A stretch of DNA of 22,945 bases from an uncultured Bacilli bacterium (GCA_934141245.1 CAKPCB010000010.1:1-22945), one strand, 5' to 3'. Shown: positions 7,430 through 15,786, numbered from the stretch's first letter. Made by a program: numbers and translations. The notes: generated from the letters alone by a model not told the origin.

Positions 7430-7468
7430 TAGAATAATAAAAGCTGATATTGGAAAGGAGGATAAATA

Positions 7469-7876
7469 ATGGCTGTAGTAACTGATACAATTGCAGATAT
7501 GTTAACACGTATCCGTAATGCTAATGCAATGCATTATACTGAGGTTTCAGTGCCTGCTTCAAATTTGAAAGTGGAGTTAGCTAGAATTTTAAAAGAAGAA
7601 GGATTTATTAAAGATTATAAAATTGTTAAAAATGAAAAAGACGTTCAAGGCGTTATTGAATTAACACTTAAATATGGTGAAAAGAAAGAGAGAGTAATTA
7701 CTGGATTAAAACGTATTTCAAAACCAGGATTGAGAGTTTATGCAAAAAGTAATGAAATTCCTAAAGTATTAAACGGATTAGGAATTGCAATTATTTCTAC
7801 ATCAAAGGGAATTATGACAGATAAAAAAGCTCGTGAACAATCACTTGGTGGAGAAGTACTTGCATACATTTGGTAA
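7469..7876 (+). CDS. rpsH: 30S ribosomal protein S8
   Basis: 135 aa, close to the usual 132. S8 binds helix 21 of 16S rRNA, and in E. coli it also represses the spc operon. TDTIADMLTRIRNAN at the start and SKGIMTDKKAREQSLGGEVL at the end are diagnostic. The 39-nt gap before it holds a good AAAGGAGG site but no clear hairpin. Confidence 0.98.
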   Translation: MAVVTDTIADMLTRIRNANAMHYTEVSVPASNLKVELARILKEEGFIKDYKIVKNEKDVQGVIELTLKYGEKKERVITGLKRISKPGLRVYAKSNEIPKVLNGLGIAIISTSKGIMTDKKAREQSLGGEVLAYIW

Positions 7877-7901
7877 TTATGAAGTATGAGGAGGCCTGAG
7901 G

Positions 7902-8438
7902 ATGAGTCGTATAGGAAAAAGAAAAATAGAAATACCTGCTGGTGTTACAATAGAAGAGTCAAATGGTAATATAACTGTTAAAGGTCCAAAAGGAGAACTT
8001 TCTCTTAACTTAGTAAAAGGTATTACTGTAAAACAGGAAGAAAATACTTTAGAAGTTTTAAGAGAAAACGATACTAAGCAATTAAGAGCTATGCATGGAA
8101 CTATAAATGCAAACTTAACTAATATGATTATTGGAGTTACTAAAGGTTTTGAAAAAAGTATTGAGATAATTGGTGTTGGTTATCGTTTTGCAATGAAGGG
8201 TAATAACCTTGTGATTAGTGCAGGTTATTCACATCCAGTAGAGCTTAGTATACCTACAGGTATTACTGTTGATGTAACAAGTAATACAGAATTGACTGTA
8301 AAAGGAATTGATAAAGCACAAGTTGGTGAATTTGCAGCTATAATTAGAAAAGTAAGACAACCTGAACCTTATAAAGGTAAAGGAATTCGTTATAAAGATG
8401 AACATATCCGTCGTAAGGAAGGTAAAAAAGCTGCGTAA
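7902..8438 (+). CDS. rplF: 50S ribosomal protein L6
   Basis: 178 aa with the two tandem L6 domains. It begins MSRIGKRKIEIPAGV and ends in the signature PEPYKGKGIRYKDEHIRRKEGK. L6 lies near the sarcin-ricin loop where GTPase factors bind. GAGGAGG lies 8 nt before the ATG. Confidence 0.98.
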   Translation: MSRIGKRKIEIPAGVTIEESNGNITVKGPKGELSLNLVKGITVKQEENTLEVLRENDTKQLRAMHGTINANLTNMIIGVTKGFEKSIEIIGVGYRFAMKGNNLVISAGYSHPVELSIPTGITVDVTSNTELTVKGIDKAQVGEFAAIIRKVRQPEPYKGKGIRYKDEHIRRKEGKKAA

Positions 8439-8477
8439 TGCGTAAGTTGTAAAATATGAGATAAGGAGAAGTTACTT

Positions 8478-8840
8478 ATGATAAATAAAGTTTCAAAAAA
8501 TGTAATGCGTAAAGCAAGACATGAAAGAATTAGAAAAAATATTCATGGTACAGTAGCAGTACCTAGATTAAGTGTTTATAGATCTAATTCAAATATATTT
8601 GCTCAACTTATTGATGATGAAAATGGTGTAACTTTAGTTAGTGCTTCATCAATTGATAAAGAATTAAAGTTAGCTAACGGTGGAAACATTGAAGCTGCCA
8701 CAAAAGTTGGTGAGCTACTTGCTAACAGAGCAAAAAAAGCTAATATTAAAGAAGTAATATTTGATAGAGGTGGACATCTTTATCATGGACGTGTAAAAGC
8801 TTTGGCTGAAGCTGCACGTTCAAATGGATTAGAATTCTAA
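8478..8840 (+). CDS. rplR: 50S ribosomal protein L18
   Basis: 120 aa. L18 binds 5S rRNA in the central protuberance with L5. Conserved elements are RKARHERIRKNIHGTVAVPRLSV near the N-terminus and FDRGGHLYHGRVKALAEAAR at the C-terminus. The ribosome binding site is AAGGAG. Confidence 0.98.
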   Translation: MINKVSKNVMRKARHERIRKNIHGTVAVPRLSVYRSNSNIFAQLIDDENGVTLVSASSIDKELKLANGGNIEAATKVGELLANRAKKANIKEVIFDRGGHLYHGRVKALAEAARSNGLEF

Positions 8841-8853
8841 TAGGAGGGTATTT

Positions 8854-9363
8854 ATGCAAAATAGAAAAAAAGACCCAAAAGCAAAAACATTAGAAGAATT
8901 AGTTGTCGAAATCAAGAGTGTAGTTAAAGTTAACAAGGGTGGTAGACAAAGAAGATTCTCAGCTACTGTTGTTGTTGGGGATAGAAAAGGTAAAGTTGGA
9001 TTAGGTATGGGTAAAGCTAATGAAGTACCTGATGCAGTAAAAAAAGCTATTCAAGCTGCTAACAAAAATTTAATTAAAGTACCTTTAACTGATAATAGAA
9101 CAATTGCACATGAGTCATATGGTGTTGCTGGAGCTGCTAAAGTTGTATTAAGACCTGCTGCACCTGGTACTGGAGTTATTGCAGGTGGTGCAGTTCGTGC
9201 TGTTCTAGAATTAGCAGGTATTCAAGATATTTTATCTAAATCACTAGGTTCTAGAACAAAGAATAACATGGCTAACGCTACTATTAATGCACTAAAACAA
9301 ATTAAGACTCCTGAACATGTTGCACAGTTAAGAGGAAAAACAGTAGAGGAGATTTTAGGATAA
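8854..9363 (+). CDS. rpsE: 30S ribosomal protein S5
   Basis: 169 aa. S5 sits on the back of the 30S at the mRNA entry and affects decoding accuracy. The N-terminal dsRNA-binding fold is visible in VKVNKGGRQRRFSATVVVGD and GKVGLGMGKANEVPDAV; the C-terminal domain has RPAAPGTGVIAGGAVRAVLE. Its TAA shares one base with the rplO ATG. In most Bacillota rpmD (L30) would lie between these two genes, and it is missing here. Confidence 0.98.
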   Translation: MQNRKKDPKAKTLEELVVEIKSVVKVNKGGRQRRFSATVVVGDRKGKVGLGMGKANEVPDAVKKAIQAANKNLIKVPLTDNRTIAHESYGVAGAAKVVLRPAAPGTGVIAGGAVRAVLELAGIQDILSKSLGSRTKNNMANATINALKQIKTPEHVAQLRGKTVEEILG

Positions 9364-9806
9364 TGAAATTACATGAATTAGAAAAAAATATTGGTGCAAA
9401 ACAAAAAAGAAAAATTGTTGGTCGTGGACCAGGTAGTGGCTTAGGAAAAACTAGTGGAAAAGGTCATAAAGGACAAAATGCTCGTAGTGGTGGAGGAGTT
9501 AGACCAGTATTTGAAGGTGGTCAATTACCATTATATAGACGTTTGCCAAAGAGAGGTTTCTCTAATTATGATTTCAAAACAAAATATGCAGTTATTAATG
9601 TTAGCGATTTAAATATGTTTGAAGATGGTACTGTTGTAACACCAGCTTTATTAAAAGAAATTGGATTTGTAAAAAAACAATATGATGGTATTAAAGTTTT
9701 AGGTGAGGGTACCTTAACAAAAAAATTAACTATCCAAGCTAATAAGTTTTCAAAAACAGCTATTGAAAAGATAGAAGAATCTGGAAGTAAAATTGAGGTG
9801 ATTTAA
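9363..9806 (+). CDS. rplO: 50S ribosomal protein L15
   Basis: 147 aa. L15 is a late-assembly 23S rRNA binder. The long glycine/arginine-rich N-terminal tail (VGRGPGSGLGKTSGKGHKGQ) and RRLPKRGF are family hallmarks. It overlaps rpsE by one base (TAATG), and its own ribosome binding site is weak or distant, so it probably depends on reinitiation from rpsE. GAGGTGAT in its last codons serves secY. Confidence 0.98.
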   Translation: MKLHELEKNIGAKQKRKIVGRGPGSGLGKTSGKGHKGQNARSGGGVRPVFEGGQLPLYRRLPKRGFSNYDFKTKYAVINVSDLNMFEDGTVVTPALLKEIGFVKKQYDGIKVLGEGTLTKKLTIQANKFSKTAIEKIEESGSKIEVI

Positions 9807-9807
9807 T

Positions 9808-11070
9808 ATGTTTCAAACAATGAAACAATTATTTGCACCTACTAACAAAGACTTAAGAGGAAGAATACTTTTTACTTTAGGTGCTTTAATGATTTTTATC
9901 ATTGGTACTGGTGTTCAAGTTCCAGGAACTGCAGATGTTACAGTTAATTTAGGTTTTCTTGAATTAATTAATGTTATGGGTGGTGGAGCTTTAAAGCAAT
10001 TTTCTATATTTGCTTTAGGTGTTATGCCATACATTACAGCATCTATAATTGTACAGTTGTTACAAATGGATATATTTCCATATTTTAGTGAGTTGAAAGA
10101 TCAAGGACCTGTTGGAAGACAGAAAATCAATCAAATTACTAGATATATGGGTATAATATTTGCTTTTATTGAGGGATTTGCTTTCTCATATGCATTTTTA
10201 GGATCTGGCAAGTCTACAATAGATTATTTATATGTTGCAACAGTACTAACTGCTGGAACTGCATTTCTTCTTTGGTTAGGAGATCAAGTAACACAAAAGG
10301 GTATTGGTAATGGTATTTCATTAATAATTATGGCTGGTATAATTGCAACTTTACCAAGTATGTTTATAACTGCATTTAAATCATTAATTGGTGTATCATC
10401 AATTCCAATGTGGCTTGGTATATTATTATTTGCATTATTTGTTATAGTATATTTCTTAATAATAATTGGTGTTATATTTGTTGAGCAAGCAGAAAGAAGA
10501 ATACCAATACAATATGCTAATAAAACAACTAGTGTGTATTCAAATCAATCTTTTATGCCAATAAAAGTAAATACAGCTGGTGTAATTCCAGTAATATTTG
10601 CTTCTAGTTTATTGGCAATACCTGCAACTATTGCTCAATTTATTAAAAAAGAAGGATTTACTAATTTTGTAAATAATTATTTAACTTATACTAAACCAAT
10701 AGGTTTTATAATATTTGTTGTATTGATTTTCTTCTTTGCTTACTTTTATACTTTTATACAATTAAAGCCAGAAGATTTAGCAAAGAACTTAAAAGAAAAT
10801 GGTGGTTTTATTCCTGGTGTTAGACCTGGAAAGGATACTGAAGATTATATTTCAAAAATATTATCAAAGCTTACAATAATAGGTGGAGTATTCTTAGTAA
10901 TTATTGCTGGATTACCAATATTGTTTAGTAATCTTTCAAAGCTACCAGCTACTGTAACAATTGGTGGTACTAGTTTGTTGATTGTTGTTGGAGTTGCACT
11001 TGAAACATATAAGCAACTTGAGGGTAGCCTTGTATCAAGAAATTATAAGAAGGGGTATAGTAGAAGATAA
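9808..11070 (+). CDS. secY: preprotein translocase subunit SecY
   Basis: 420 aa with ten predicted membrane segments. SecY forms the protein-conducting channel that, with SecE, SecG and SecA, exports unfolded preproteins and inserts membrane proteins. Visible signatures are FALGVMPYITASIIVQLLQM (about 68-87), the INQITRYMG loop, GNGISLIIMAGI, and the cytoplasmic loop with KPEDLAKNLKENGGFIPGVRPG before the last helices. The end is basic. It starts one base after rplO and overlaps adk by one base. The surface proteins later in the window would use this channel. Confidence 0.99.
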   Translation: MFQTMKQLFAPTNKDLRGRILFTLGALMIFIIGTGVQVPGTADVTVNLGFLELINVMGGGALKQFSIFALGVMPYITASIIVQLLQMDIFPYFSELKDQGPVGRQKINQITRYMGIIFAFIEGFAFSYAFLGSGKSTIDYLYVATVLTAGTAFLLWLGDQVTQKGIGNGISLIIMAGIIATLPSMFITAFKSLIGVSSIPMWLGILLFALFVIVYFLIIIGVIFVEQAERRIPIQYANKTTSVYSNQSFMPIKVNTAGVIPVIFASSLLAIPATIAQFIKKEGFTNFVNNYLTYTKPIGFIIFVVLIFFFAYFYTFIQLKPEDLAKNLKENGGFIPGVRPGKDTEDYISKILSKLTIIGGVFLVIIAGLPILFSNLSKLPATVTIGGTSLLIVVGVALETYKQLEGSLVSRNYKKGYSRR

Positions 11071-11738
11071 TGAGAAATTTAATTTTATTAGCTGTACAAG
11101 GTGCTGGTAAAGGTACTCTTGCTAAAGCATTGAAAGAAAAATATGGATATGCCCATATTTCAATGGGTGATATTCTAAGAGAAAGAGCATCAGTTGGTGA
11201 TGAATTAGGAAATAAAATTAAAGATATGATCGATAACGGTATATTTGTACCAAATGATATTATTTATCAAGCTGTTGAATATAAGATAAATCAACCAGAA
11301 TGTGATAATGGTTATATTCTTGATGGATTTCCAAGAAATTTGGAACAAGCTGAAGGCTATGACAAGATACTTTCTAAATTAGGAAAGGATCTTGGAATTG
11401 TTATAAATCTAACAATACCAAATGAATTATTAAAACAAAGAATAATTGGTAGAAGAATGTGTAAGGATTGTGGAGCAATTTATAATATATATAGTGACAC
11501 AATGAAACCACAAAAAGAAGGAATTTGTGATAAATGTAATGGTCAATTATATCAAAGAGCTGATGATAACGAAGAAGCTATGAAGACTCGTGTTGAGACA
11601 TATTTCAAAGTTACAGAGCCTGTTATTGATTATTACAAACAAAAAGGAATCATTTATGAAATAGATTCTACTGACAAGAATAAAACTTTAAAAGATATTG
11701 AAGATTTACTAAAATCGTTAGGTGATAAGCTTGATTAA
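11070..11738 (+). CDS. adk: adenylate kinase (zinc-binding LID)
   Basis: 222 aa, the long bacterial form. Adk catalyses ATP + AMP = 2 ADP in the cytoplasm. Motifs: a P-loop at 8-16, the AMP-site DGFPR (85-89), RR at 128-129, and the LID domain with C131/C134 and C153/C156 in the CxxC...CxxC pattern that binds zinc in Gram-positive Adk. The P-loop is unusual: the common GPPGAGKGT appears as AVQGAGKGT, so the first Gly and both prolines are replaced while the catalytic GKGT is kept. The ATG overlaps the secY stop, and no strong ribosome binding site is close, implying coupling. The end overlaps map by 8 nt. Confidence 0.97.
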   Translation: MRNLILLAVQGAGKGTLAKALKEKYGYAHISMGDILRERASVGDELGNKIKDMIDNGIFVPNDIIYQAVEYKINQPECDNGYILDGFPRNLEQAEGYDKILSKLGKDLGIVINLTIPNELLKQRIIGRRMCKDCGAIYNIYSDTMKPQKEGICDKCNGQLYQRADDNEEAMKTRVETYFKVTEPVIDYYKQKGIIYEIDSTDKNKTLKDIEDLLKSLGDKLD

Positions 11739-12477
11739 GATTAAAAGTCAAAGAGAAATTGATTTGTTAAGAGAAGCAGGTCATATTGTTTATCAAACTC
11801 ATCAATATCTAAAGCCTTTTATTAAAGAGGGTATTACTACTGCAAAACTTGATAGACTTGCAGAAAAGTTTATTAGAAGTAAAGGTGCAATACCTTCTTG
11901 TAAAGGATATGAAGGATATCCAGCTACTTTATGTGTAAGTATTAATGAAGAAGTTGTGCATGGAATTCCTAGCAATCGTAAATTAAGAAATGGTGATATA
12001 GTTTCTATAGATATATGTGCATGTTATAAAGGTTATCATGGTGATTCCGCTTGGACATATCCAGTTGGAGATATAAGTGATGATAAGAAAAAATTACTTA
12101 AATATACAGAGACTGCTTTATATACAGGATTATCACAAATTAAGCCAGGAAATCGAATTGGTGATATATCTAATGCAATAGAGACATATGCTATTGAACA
12201 TAATTTAGGTGTTGTGAAAGAATTGGTTGGACATGGTGTTGGTACAGATTTGCATGAAGAACCAGATGTGCCTAATTATGGGAAAAAAGGTACTGGTCCA
12301 CTTTTAAAAGAGGGTATGGTTATTGCAGTTGAACCAATGTTAAACTTTGGTACAGCTGATATATATATGCTTGATGATGGCTGGACAATAGTTACAGATG
12401 ATGATAGTCCATCTGCTCATTTTGAACATACTGTTGTTGTTACAAAAGATGGCTATGAAATATTAACAGGAGAGTGA
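11731..12477 (+). CDS. map: type I methionine aminopeptidase
   Basis: Map removes the initiator methionine from nascent proteins in the cytoplasm, using two metal ions. I choose the TTG at 11731 (248 aa): AGGTGAT at 11720-11726 sits 4 nt before it, and the product then starts MIKIKSQREIDLLREAG, like other family members. A GTG at 11722 lies inside that site and adds three residues. The metal ligands are all present: D94, D105, H168, E201 and E232, plus substrate-binding H77. The pita-bread fold motifs VVHGIP, GHGVG and VEPM are clear. The gene overlaps the end of adk by 8 nt and ends in TGA, which shows the standard code. Confidence 0.97.
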   Translation: MIKIKSQREIDLLREAGHIVYQTHQYLKPFIKEGITTAKLDRLAEKFIRSKGAIPSCKGYEGYPATLCVSINEEVVHGIPSNRKLRNGDIVSIDICACYKGYHGDSAWTYPVGDISDDKKKLLKYTETALYTGLSQIKPGNRIGDISNAIETYAIEHNLGVVKELVGHGVGTDLHEEPDVPNYGKKGTGPLLKEGMVIAVEPMLNFGTADIYMLDDGWTIVTDDDSPSAHFEHTVVVTKDGYEILTGE

Positions 12478-12481
12478 AAAG

Positions 12482-12697
12482 ATGGCTAAAAATGATGTAA
12501 TTGAAGTAGAAGGTAAAATTATTGAAATTATACCTGGTGGTAAATTCAAAGTTCAATTGGAGAACGGACATATCGTTGAGGCTCACGTTTCTGGTAAAAT
12601 ACGAATGAATTACATTCGCATTTTACCGGGGGATACCGTTATGTTAGAATTATCGCCATATGATTTAACACGTGGGCGTATAACCTATAGGAAATAG
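12482..12697 (+). CDS. infA: translation initiation factor IF-1
   Basis: 71 aa forming a single S1-like OB fold. IF-1 occupies the 30S A site during initiation. KNDVIEVEGKIIEIIPGG, FKVQLENGH and YDLTRGRITYRK are family signatures. It starts 4 nt after the map stop; the site AGGAGAG lies in the last map codons. Confidence 0.98.
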   Translation: MAKNDVIEVEGKIIEIIPGGKFKVQLENGHIVEAHVSGKIRMNYIRILPGDTVMLELSPYDLTRGRITYRK

Positions 12698-12711
12698 TAG
12701 GAGGGATAAAT

Positions 12712-12825
12712 ATGAAAGTAAAAGCATCCGTAAAGAAAATCTGTGATAAGTGTAAAATTATCAAAAGAAATGGAAAAATTAGAGTTATTTGTGAGAATCC
12801 AAAACACAAACAAGTTCAAGGATAA
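12712..12825 (+). CDS. rpmJ: 50S ribosomal protein L36, zinc type
   Basis: 37 codons, beginning MKVKASVKKICDKC and ending HKQVQG. The zinc ligands C11, C14, C27 and H32 are all present, marking the zinc-dependent L36 form. L36 is the smallest large-subunit protein and binds 23S rRNA near the base of the L7/L12 stalk. An AGGAGGG site lies just upstream. It sits between infA and rpsM as in most Bacillota. Confidence 0.97.
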   Translation: MKVKASVKKICDKCKIIKRNGKIRVICENPKHKQVQG

Positions 12826-12842
12826 GAAAGGAAGTGTAAGAT

Positions 12843-13208
12843 ATGGCTCGTATTAAAGGTGTAGATATTCCAAATGATAAACATATAGAAATAGCATTAA
12901 CATATATATATGGTATTGGAAGAAAAAGATCAAATAAAATTCTAGAGGCAGTTAAAATTGCACCATCTAAAAAAGCAGGAGATTTAACAAATGATGAGTT
13001 AAATCTAATTCGTGATGAAGTTTCTAAGTACAATGTTGAAGGAGACTTAAGAAGAGAAGTTAATATGAATATAAAAACAAAAATGGAAATTAATTCATAT
13101 GAAGGAACTCGTCATAAAAAAGGATTGCCAGTTAGAGGACAATCAACTAGAAGTAATGCTAGAACTCGTAAAGGTAAAGGCAAGACAGTTGCCAATAAGA
13201 AAAAGTAA
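12843..13208 (+). CDS. rpsM: 30S ribosomal protein S13
   Basis: 121 aa. S13 lies in the 30S head, contacts P-site tRNA and bridges to L5. The signatures ARIKGVDIPNDKHIEIALTY, YGIGRKRSNKIL (helix-hairpin-helix) and the basic C-terminal tail with HKKGLPVRGQSTRSNARTRKG are all present. AAAGGAAG precedes the ATG. Confidence 0.98.
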   Translation: MARIKGVDIPNDKHIEIALTYIYGIGRKRSNKILEAVKIAPSKKAGDLTNDELNLIRDEVSKYNVEGDLRREVNMNIKTKMEINSYEGTRHKKGLPVRGQSTRSNARTRKGKGKTVANKKK

Positions 13209-13243
13209 TATAAATATTAAGAATTAGTAGAGGGAGGTCAATC

Positions 13244-13627
13244 ATGGCTTATAAAACTAGGAAAAGAAAAGTTAAGAAAAATGTTCCTGAAGGTGTAGCA
13301 CATATTCATTCAACATTTAATAATACTATTACAACTATAACTGATAAAGAAGGAAATGCAATCTCATGGTCAAGTAGTGGTGCTTTAGGTTTTAAAGGTA
13401 GTAAGAAATCAACACCATATGCTGCTGGTATTGCTGCAGAAGCTGCAGGTAAAGCTGCTTATGATATGGGAATGAGAAAAGTAGAAGTATATGTTAAAGG
13501 ATTAGGACCTGGTAGAGAAACTGCTATCAGATCACTTCAAACTGCAGGATTAGAAATAACTGCAATAAATGATGTAACACCAATACCACACAATGGATGT
13601 CGTCCACCAAAACGTCCACGTGGTTAA
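13244..13627 (+). CDS. rpsK: 30S ribosomal protein S11
   Basis: 127 aa. S11 lies on the 30S platform near the Shine-Dalgarno helix. Hallmarks are HIHSTFNNTITTITD (21-35), AISWSSSGALGFKGSKKSTP and the end TPIPHNGCRPPKRPRG. In many other phyla rpsD (S4) follows; here rpoA follows directly, as in Bacilli. Confidence 0.98.
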   Translation: MAYKTRKRKVKKNVPEGVAHIHSTFNNTITTITDKEGNAISWSSSGALGFKGSKKSTPYAAGIAAEAAGKAAYDMGMRKVEVYVKGLGPGRETAIRSLQTAGLEITAINDVTPIPHNGCRPPKRPRG

Positions 13628-13646
13628 TAATAAAGGAGGTAGTTTC

Positions 13647-14597
13647 ATGATAGAATTTGAAAAACCAAGTTACAAAATAACAGATTATGTTGAAAATAAT
13701 TTTTATGGAAAGTTTGAGTTAGAACCACTTGAAAGAGGTTTTGGTATAACACTAGGTAATGCTTTAAGACGTGTTATGTTATCTTCACTTCCTGGTTCTG
13801 CAATAAGTAGTGTAAAAATCGAGGGTGCATTACATGAATTCCAAACTTTGGAAGGTGTAATTGAAGATGTCACTACTATAATTTTAAATTTAAAAAAGGT
13901 AATTATAAAAAAACATGTTGAAGGAGTTAAAACTGTTCATTTAAATGTAAATAAAGAAGGACCAGTTACTGCTGGAGACATTGAATGTGATAGTGATATA
14001 GAAATAATAAATAAAGATTTCGTTATTGCAAATATTGCAAAGGGTGGATCTTTAAATATGGAAATGACTGTATCAAGTGGTAGAGGATATGTTAGAAGTG
14101 AGGAAAACAAAAAGCTTTTAGATATAAGAAAAGTTGGGGTAATTCCTATAGATTCAATATATTCTCCAATAGAAAGAATATCATATGATGTTGAAAGTGC
14201 TCGTGTTGGACAAGATGAAAGCTATGATAAATTAGTTTTAAATGTATGGACTAATGGTTCAATAAAACCAGAAGAAGCTATTGCTTTAGCATCTAGAATA
14301 TTAATTGAACATTTTAGCATATTAACTAATTTAAGTAATATTGCGGACATGACAGGAATGATGATTGAAAAGACTGAAGATCCAAAAGTAAAGGCTTTAG
14401 AAACAACAATTGAGGATTTAGATTTTTCAGTTAGAGCATATAACTGTTTAAAAAGAGCAGGAATTCATACTTTACAAGACTTAGTTAACAAGAGTGAAAA
14501 CGATATGATGAAAATTCGTAATTTAGGTAAAAAGTCTTTGAAAGAAGTATTAGACAAGGTAAAAGAATTAGGTTTACTTTTACGTGATGATGATTAG
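13647..14597 (+). CDS. rpoA: DNA-directed RNA polymerase subunit alpha
   Basis: 316 aa from the ATG at 13647, behind AAAGGAGGT; an upstream start at 13593 lies inside rpsK and is rejected. The N-terminal domain (to about 230) dimerises and nucleates the core enzyme, with LERGFGITLGNALRRVMLSSLPG (about 27-49). After a linker, the C-terminal domain (about 245-316) keeps the residues that contact UP elements and activators: R, N and C in SVRAYNCLKRAGI, and G, K and S in NLGKKSLKEV. Confidence 0.99.
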   Translation: MIEFEKPSYKITDYVENNFYGKFELEPLERGFGITLGNALRRVMLSSLPGSAISSVKIEGALHEFQTLEGVIEDVTTIILNLKKVIIKKHVEGVKTVHLNVNKEGPVTAGDIECDSDIEIINKDFVIANIAKGGSLNMEMTVSSGRGYVRSEENKKLLDIRKVGVIPIDSIYSPIERISYDVESARVGQDESYDKLVLNVWTNGSIKPEEAIALASRILIEHFSILTNLSNIADMTGMMIEKTEDPKVKALETTIEDLDFSVRAYNCLKRAGIHTLQDLVNKSENDMMKIRNLGKKSLKEVLDKVKELGLLLRDDD

Positions 14598-14611
14598 TAA
14601 GGAGGATAATA

Positions 14612-14959
14612 ATGGCATATAGAAAACTAGGTGTTGATAATAAACACAGAAGAAGCATGCTTGCTAATTTAACTAGAGAAATTATAAAAAAAGGAAAAGT
14701 AGTTACTACAGAAACAAGAGCTAAAGAAGCACGTAAGTTTATTGATAAAATGATTACATATGCTAAAAAGGGTGATTTAGTTTCTCGTAGAAAAGCATTG
14801 GCATTTTTACAAAATGATAAAGAGGCAGTTAAAGTATTATTTGATACTTTAGCTCCAAAATATGCAAATAGAAATGGTGGATATACAAGAATACTAAAAT
14901 TAGATGAAAGACGTGGGGATGACGCTTTAATGGTAATTTTAGAGCTTGTTGAAGAATAG
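14612..14959 (+). CDS. rplQ: 50S ribosomal protein L17
   Basis: 115 aa. L17 lies near the tunnel exit. It has the family start YRKLGVDNKHRRSMLANLTRE and the conserved TTETRAKEARKFIDKMI. As the last gene of the operon, its TAG stop lies in the left arm of the terminator stem. Confidence 0.98.
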   Translation: MAYRKLGVDNKHRRSMLANLTREIIKKGKVVTTETRAKEARKFIDKMITYAKKGDLVSRRKALAFLQNDKEAVKVLFDTLAPKYANRNGGYTRILKLDERRGDDALMVILELVEE

Positions 14960-14981
14960 ACTAGAAATAGTCTTTTTTTTT
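14958..14981 (+). terminator. terminator of the S10-spc-alpha operon
   Basis: A 6-bp stem AGACTA/TAGTCT (14958-14963 with 14968-14973) closed by a GAAA tetraloop and followed by T through 14981. The stem begins within the rplQ stop codon, so a terminating ribosome would cover its left arm. Confidence 0.88.
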
Positions 14982-15048
14982 ATGAAAAAATCTTTTTATT
15001 CTTCTAATTTAAATTTTAAAAGCATACTTCTTTTATAGGTGATATACA

Positions 15049-15786
15049 TTGTCTAATAAGAAGAAAAAACTTTATAAAAAAATTAGAGGTATAAAGATTT
15101 ACAAAAAGCAGACATGTAAAAAGTTAGAAAAATCATCATTACTTATAAAAAGTGTTTTATTACCACAAAAAGATTCACATATTCTTAAGAATTTACATAT
15201 TGATTTTAGTCTTAAAATTATATTTTTAATACTTTGGCTATGCTTATTATCTGGGGTTATTTTTTTAGCTGTTAAACTCGTTTTTAATGATAATAAAACT
15301 TCTTTTATCCACATAACCTTTAATTTTAAAAATTACACTATTGGTGAGGAGGTTAAATTTTTAAAAAAGAAATGGTATGTTGTTGAAGATACAAATAAGG
15401 ATAATTCATATGTCTTTCTATTAGGAACCGATTTATTAGATTTAAATAACGATAATTTAATTGATCATAATGATAGATGTGAATACCAAAGTATAAAAAA
15501 ATTACTACTTGATTTTAATGATGATGGATATTCACAATATGTAGATAGCATTAGACTATTAAGTTCAAGTGAATATGTTTTATTAAGAAATAAAATGAAT
15601 TTAGGATATTTTTGGGATAAGCCCAATTTTTTGTCTGGAAATTATGATGATAATTGGTGGATTGATTCTGAAAAACAACATATATATTATTCAGTAAATC
15701 TGAATGGTACATATAGTGAAGAAAATGAAAATTCTATTAATTATATAAGACCAGTTATAAAAACACTGAAAATTTATTTAAAATAA
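15049..15786 (+). CDS. single-pass membrane protein with two calcium-loop-like motifs
   Basis: I do not recognise this 245-aa protein with certainty. It starts at TTG (15049), 5 nt after AGGTGAT, the same signal style as map. Residues 1-52 are very basic and cytoplasmic, about 55-78 form one membrane segment, and the rest is predicted to be outside. The outer part starts with YTIGEEVKFLKKKWYVVED and ends with INYIRPVIKTLKIYL, a layout I associate with DUF6273-like modules of gut Bacillota surface proteins. Two loops, D131-D142 (DLNNDNLIDHND) and D155-D166 (DFNDDGYSQYVD), follow the DxNxD...D spacing of dockerin/EF-hand calcium sites. No enzymatic motif is seen. It lies 90 nt beyond the operon terminator and is probably transcribed separately. 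Confidence 0.75.
   Translation: MSNKKKKLYKKIRGIKIYKKQTCKKLEKSSLLIKSVLLPQKDSHILKNLHIDFSLKIIFLILWLCLLSGVIFLAVKLVFNDNKTSFIHITFNFKNYTIGEEVKFLKKKWYVVEDTNKDNSYVFLLGTDLLDLNNDNLIDHNDRCEYQSIKKLLLDFNDDGYSQYVDSIRLLSSSEYVLLRNKMNLGYFWDKPNFLSGNYDDNWWIDSEKQHIYYSVNLNGTYSEENENSINYIRPVIKTLKIYLK

Noticed and set aside
11722..11730. GTG at 11722 as the map start
   Set aside because: It lies within the AGGTGAT binding site that serves the TTG at 11731, and the shorter product matches other methionine aminopeptidases at its N-terminus.
12475..12477. TGA read as tryptophan (Mycoplasma code)
   Set aside because: TGA ends map exactly 4 nt before infA, and all conserved tryptophans checked are TGG, so the standard code applies.
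13593..13646. Longer start for RpoA
   Set aside because: It overlaps the conserved end of rpsK, and the ATG at 13647 has AAAGGAGGT and begins like other RpoA proteins.
13600..13660. Missing rpsD (S4) between rpsK and rpoA as an anomaly
   Set aside because: In Bacilli rpsD is normally located elsewhere, so its absence here is ordinary.
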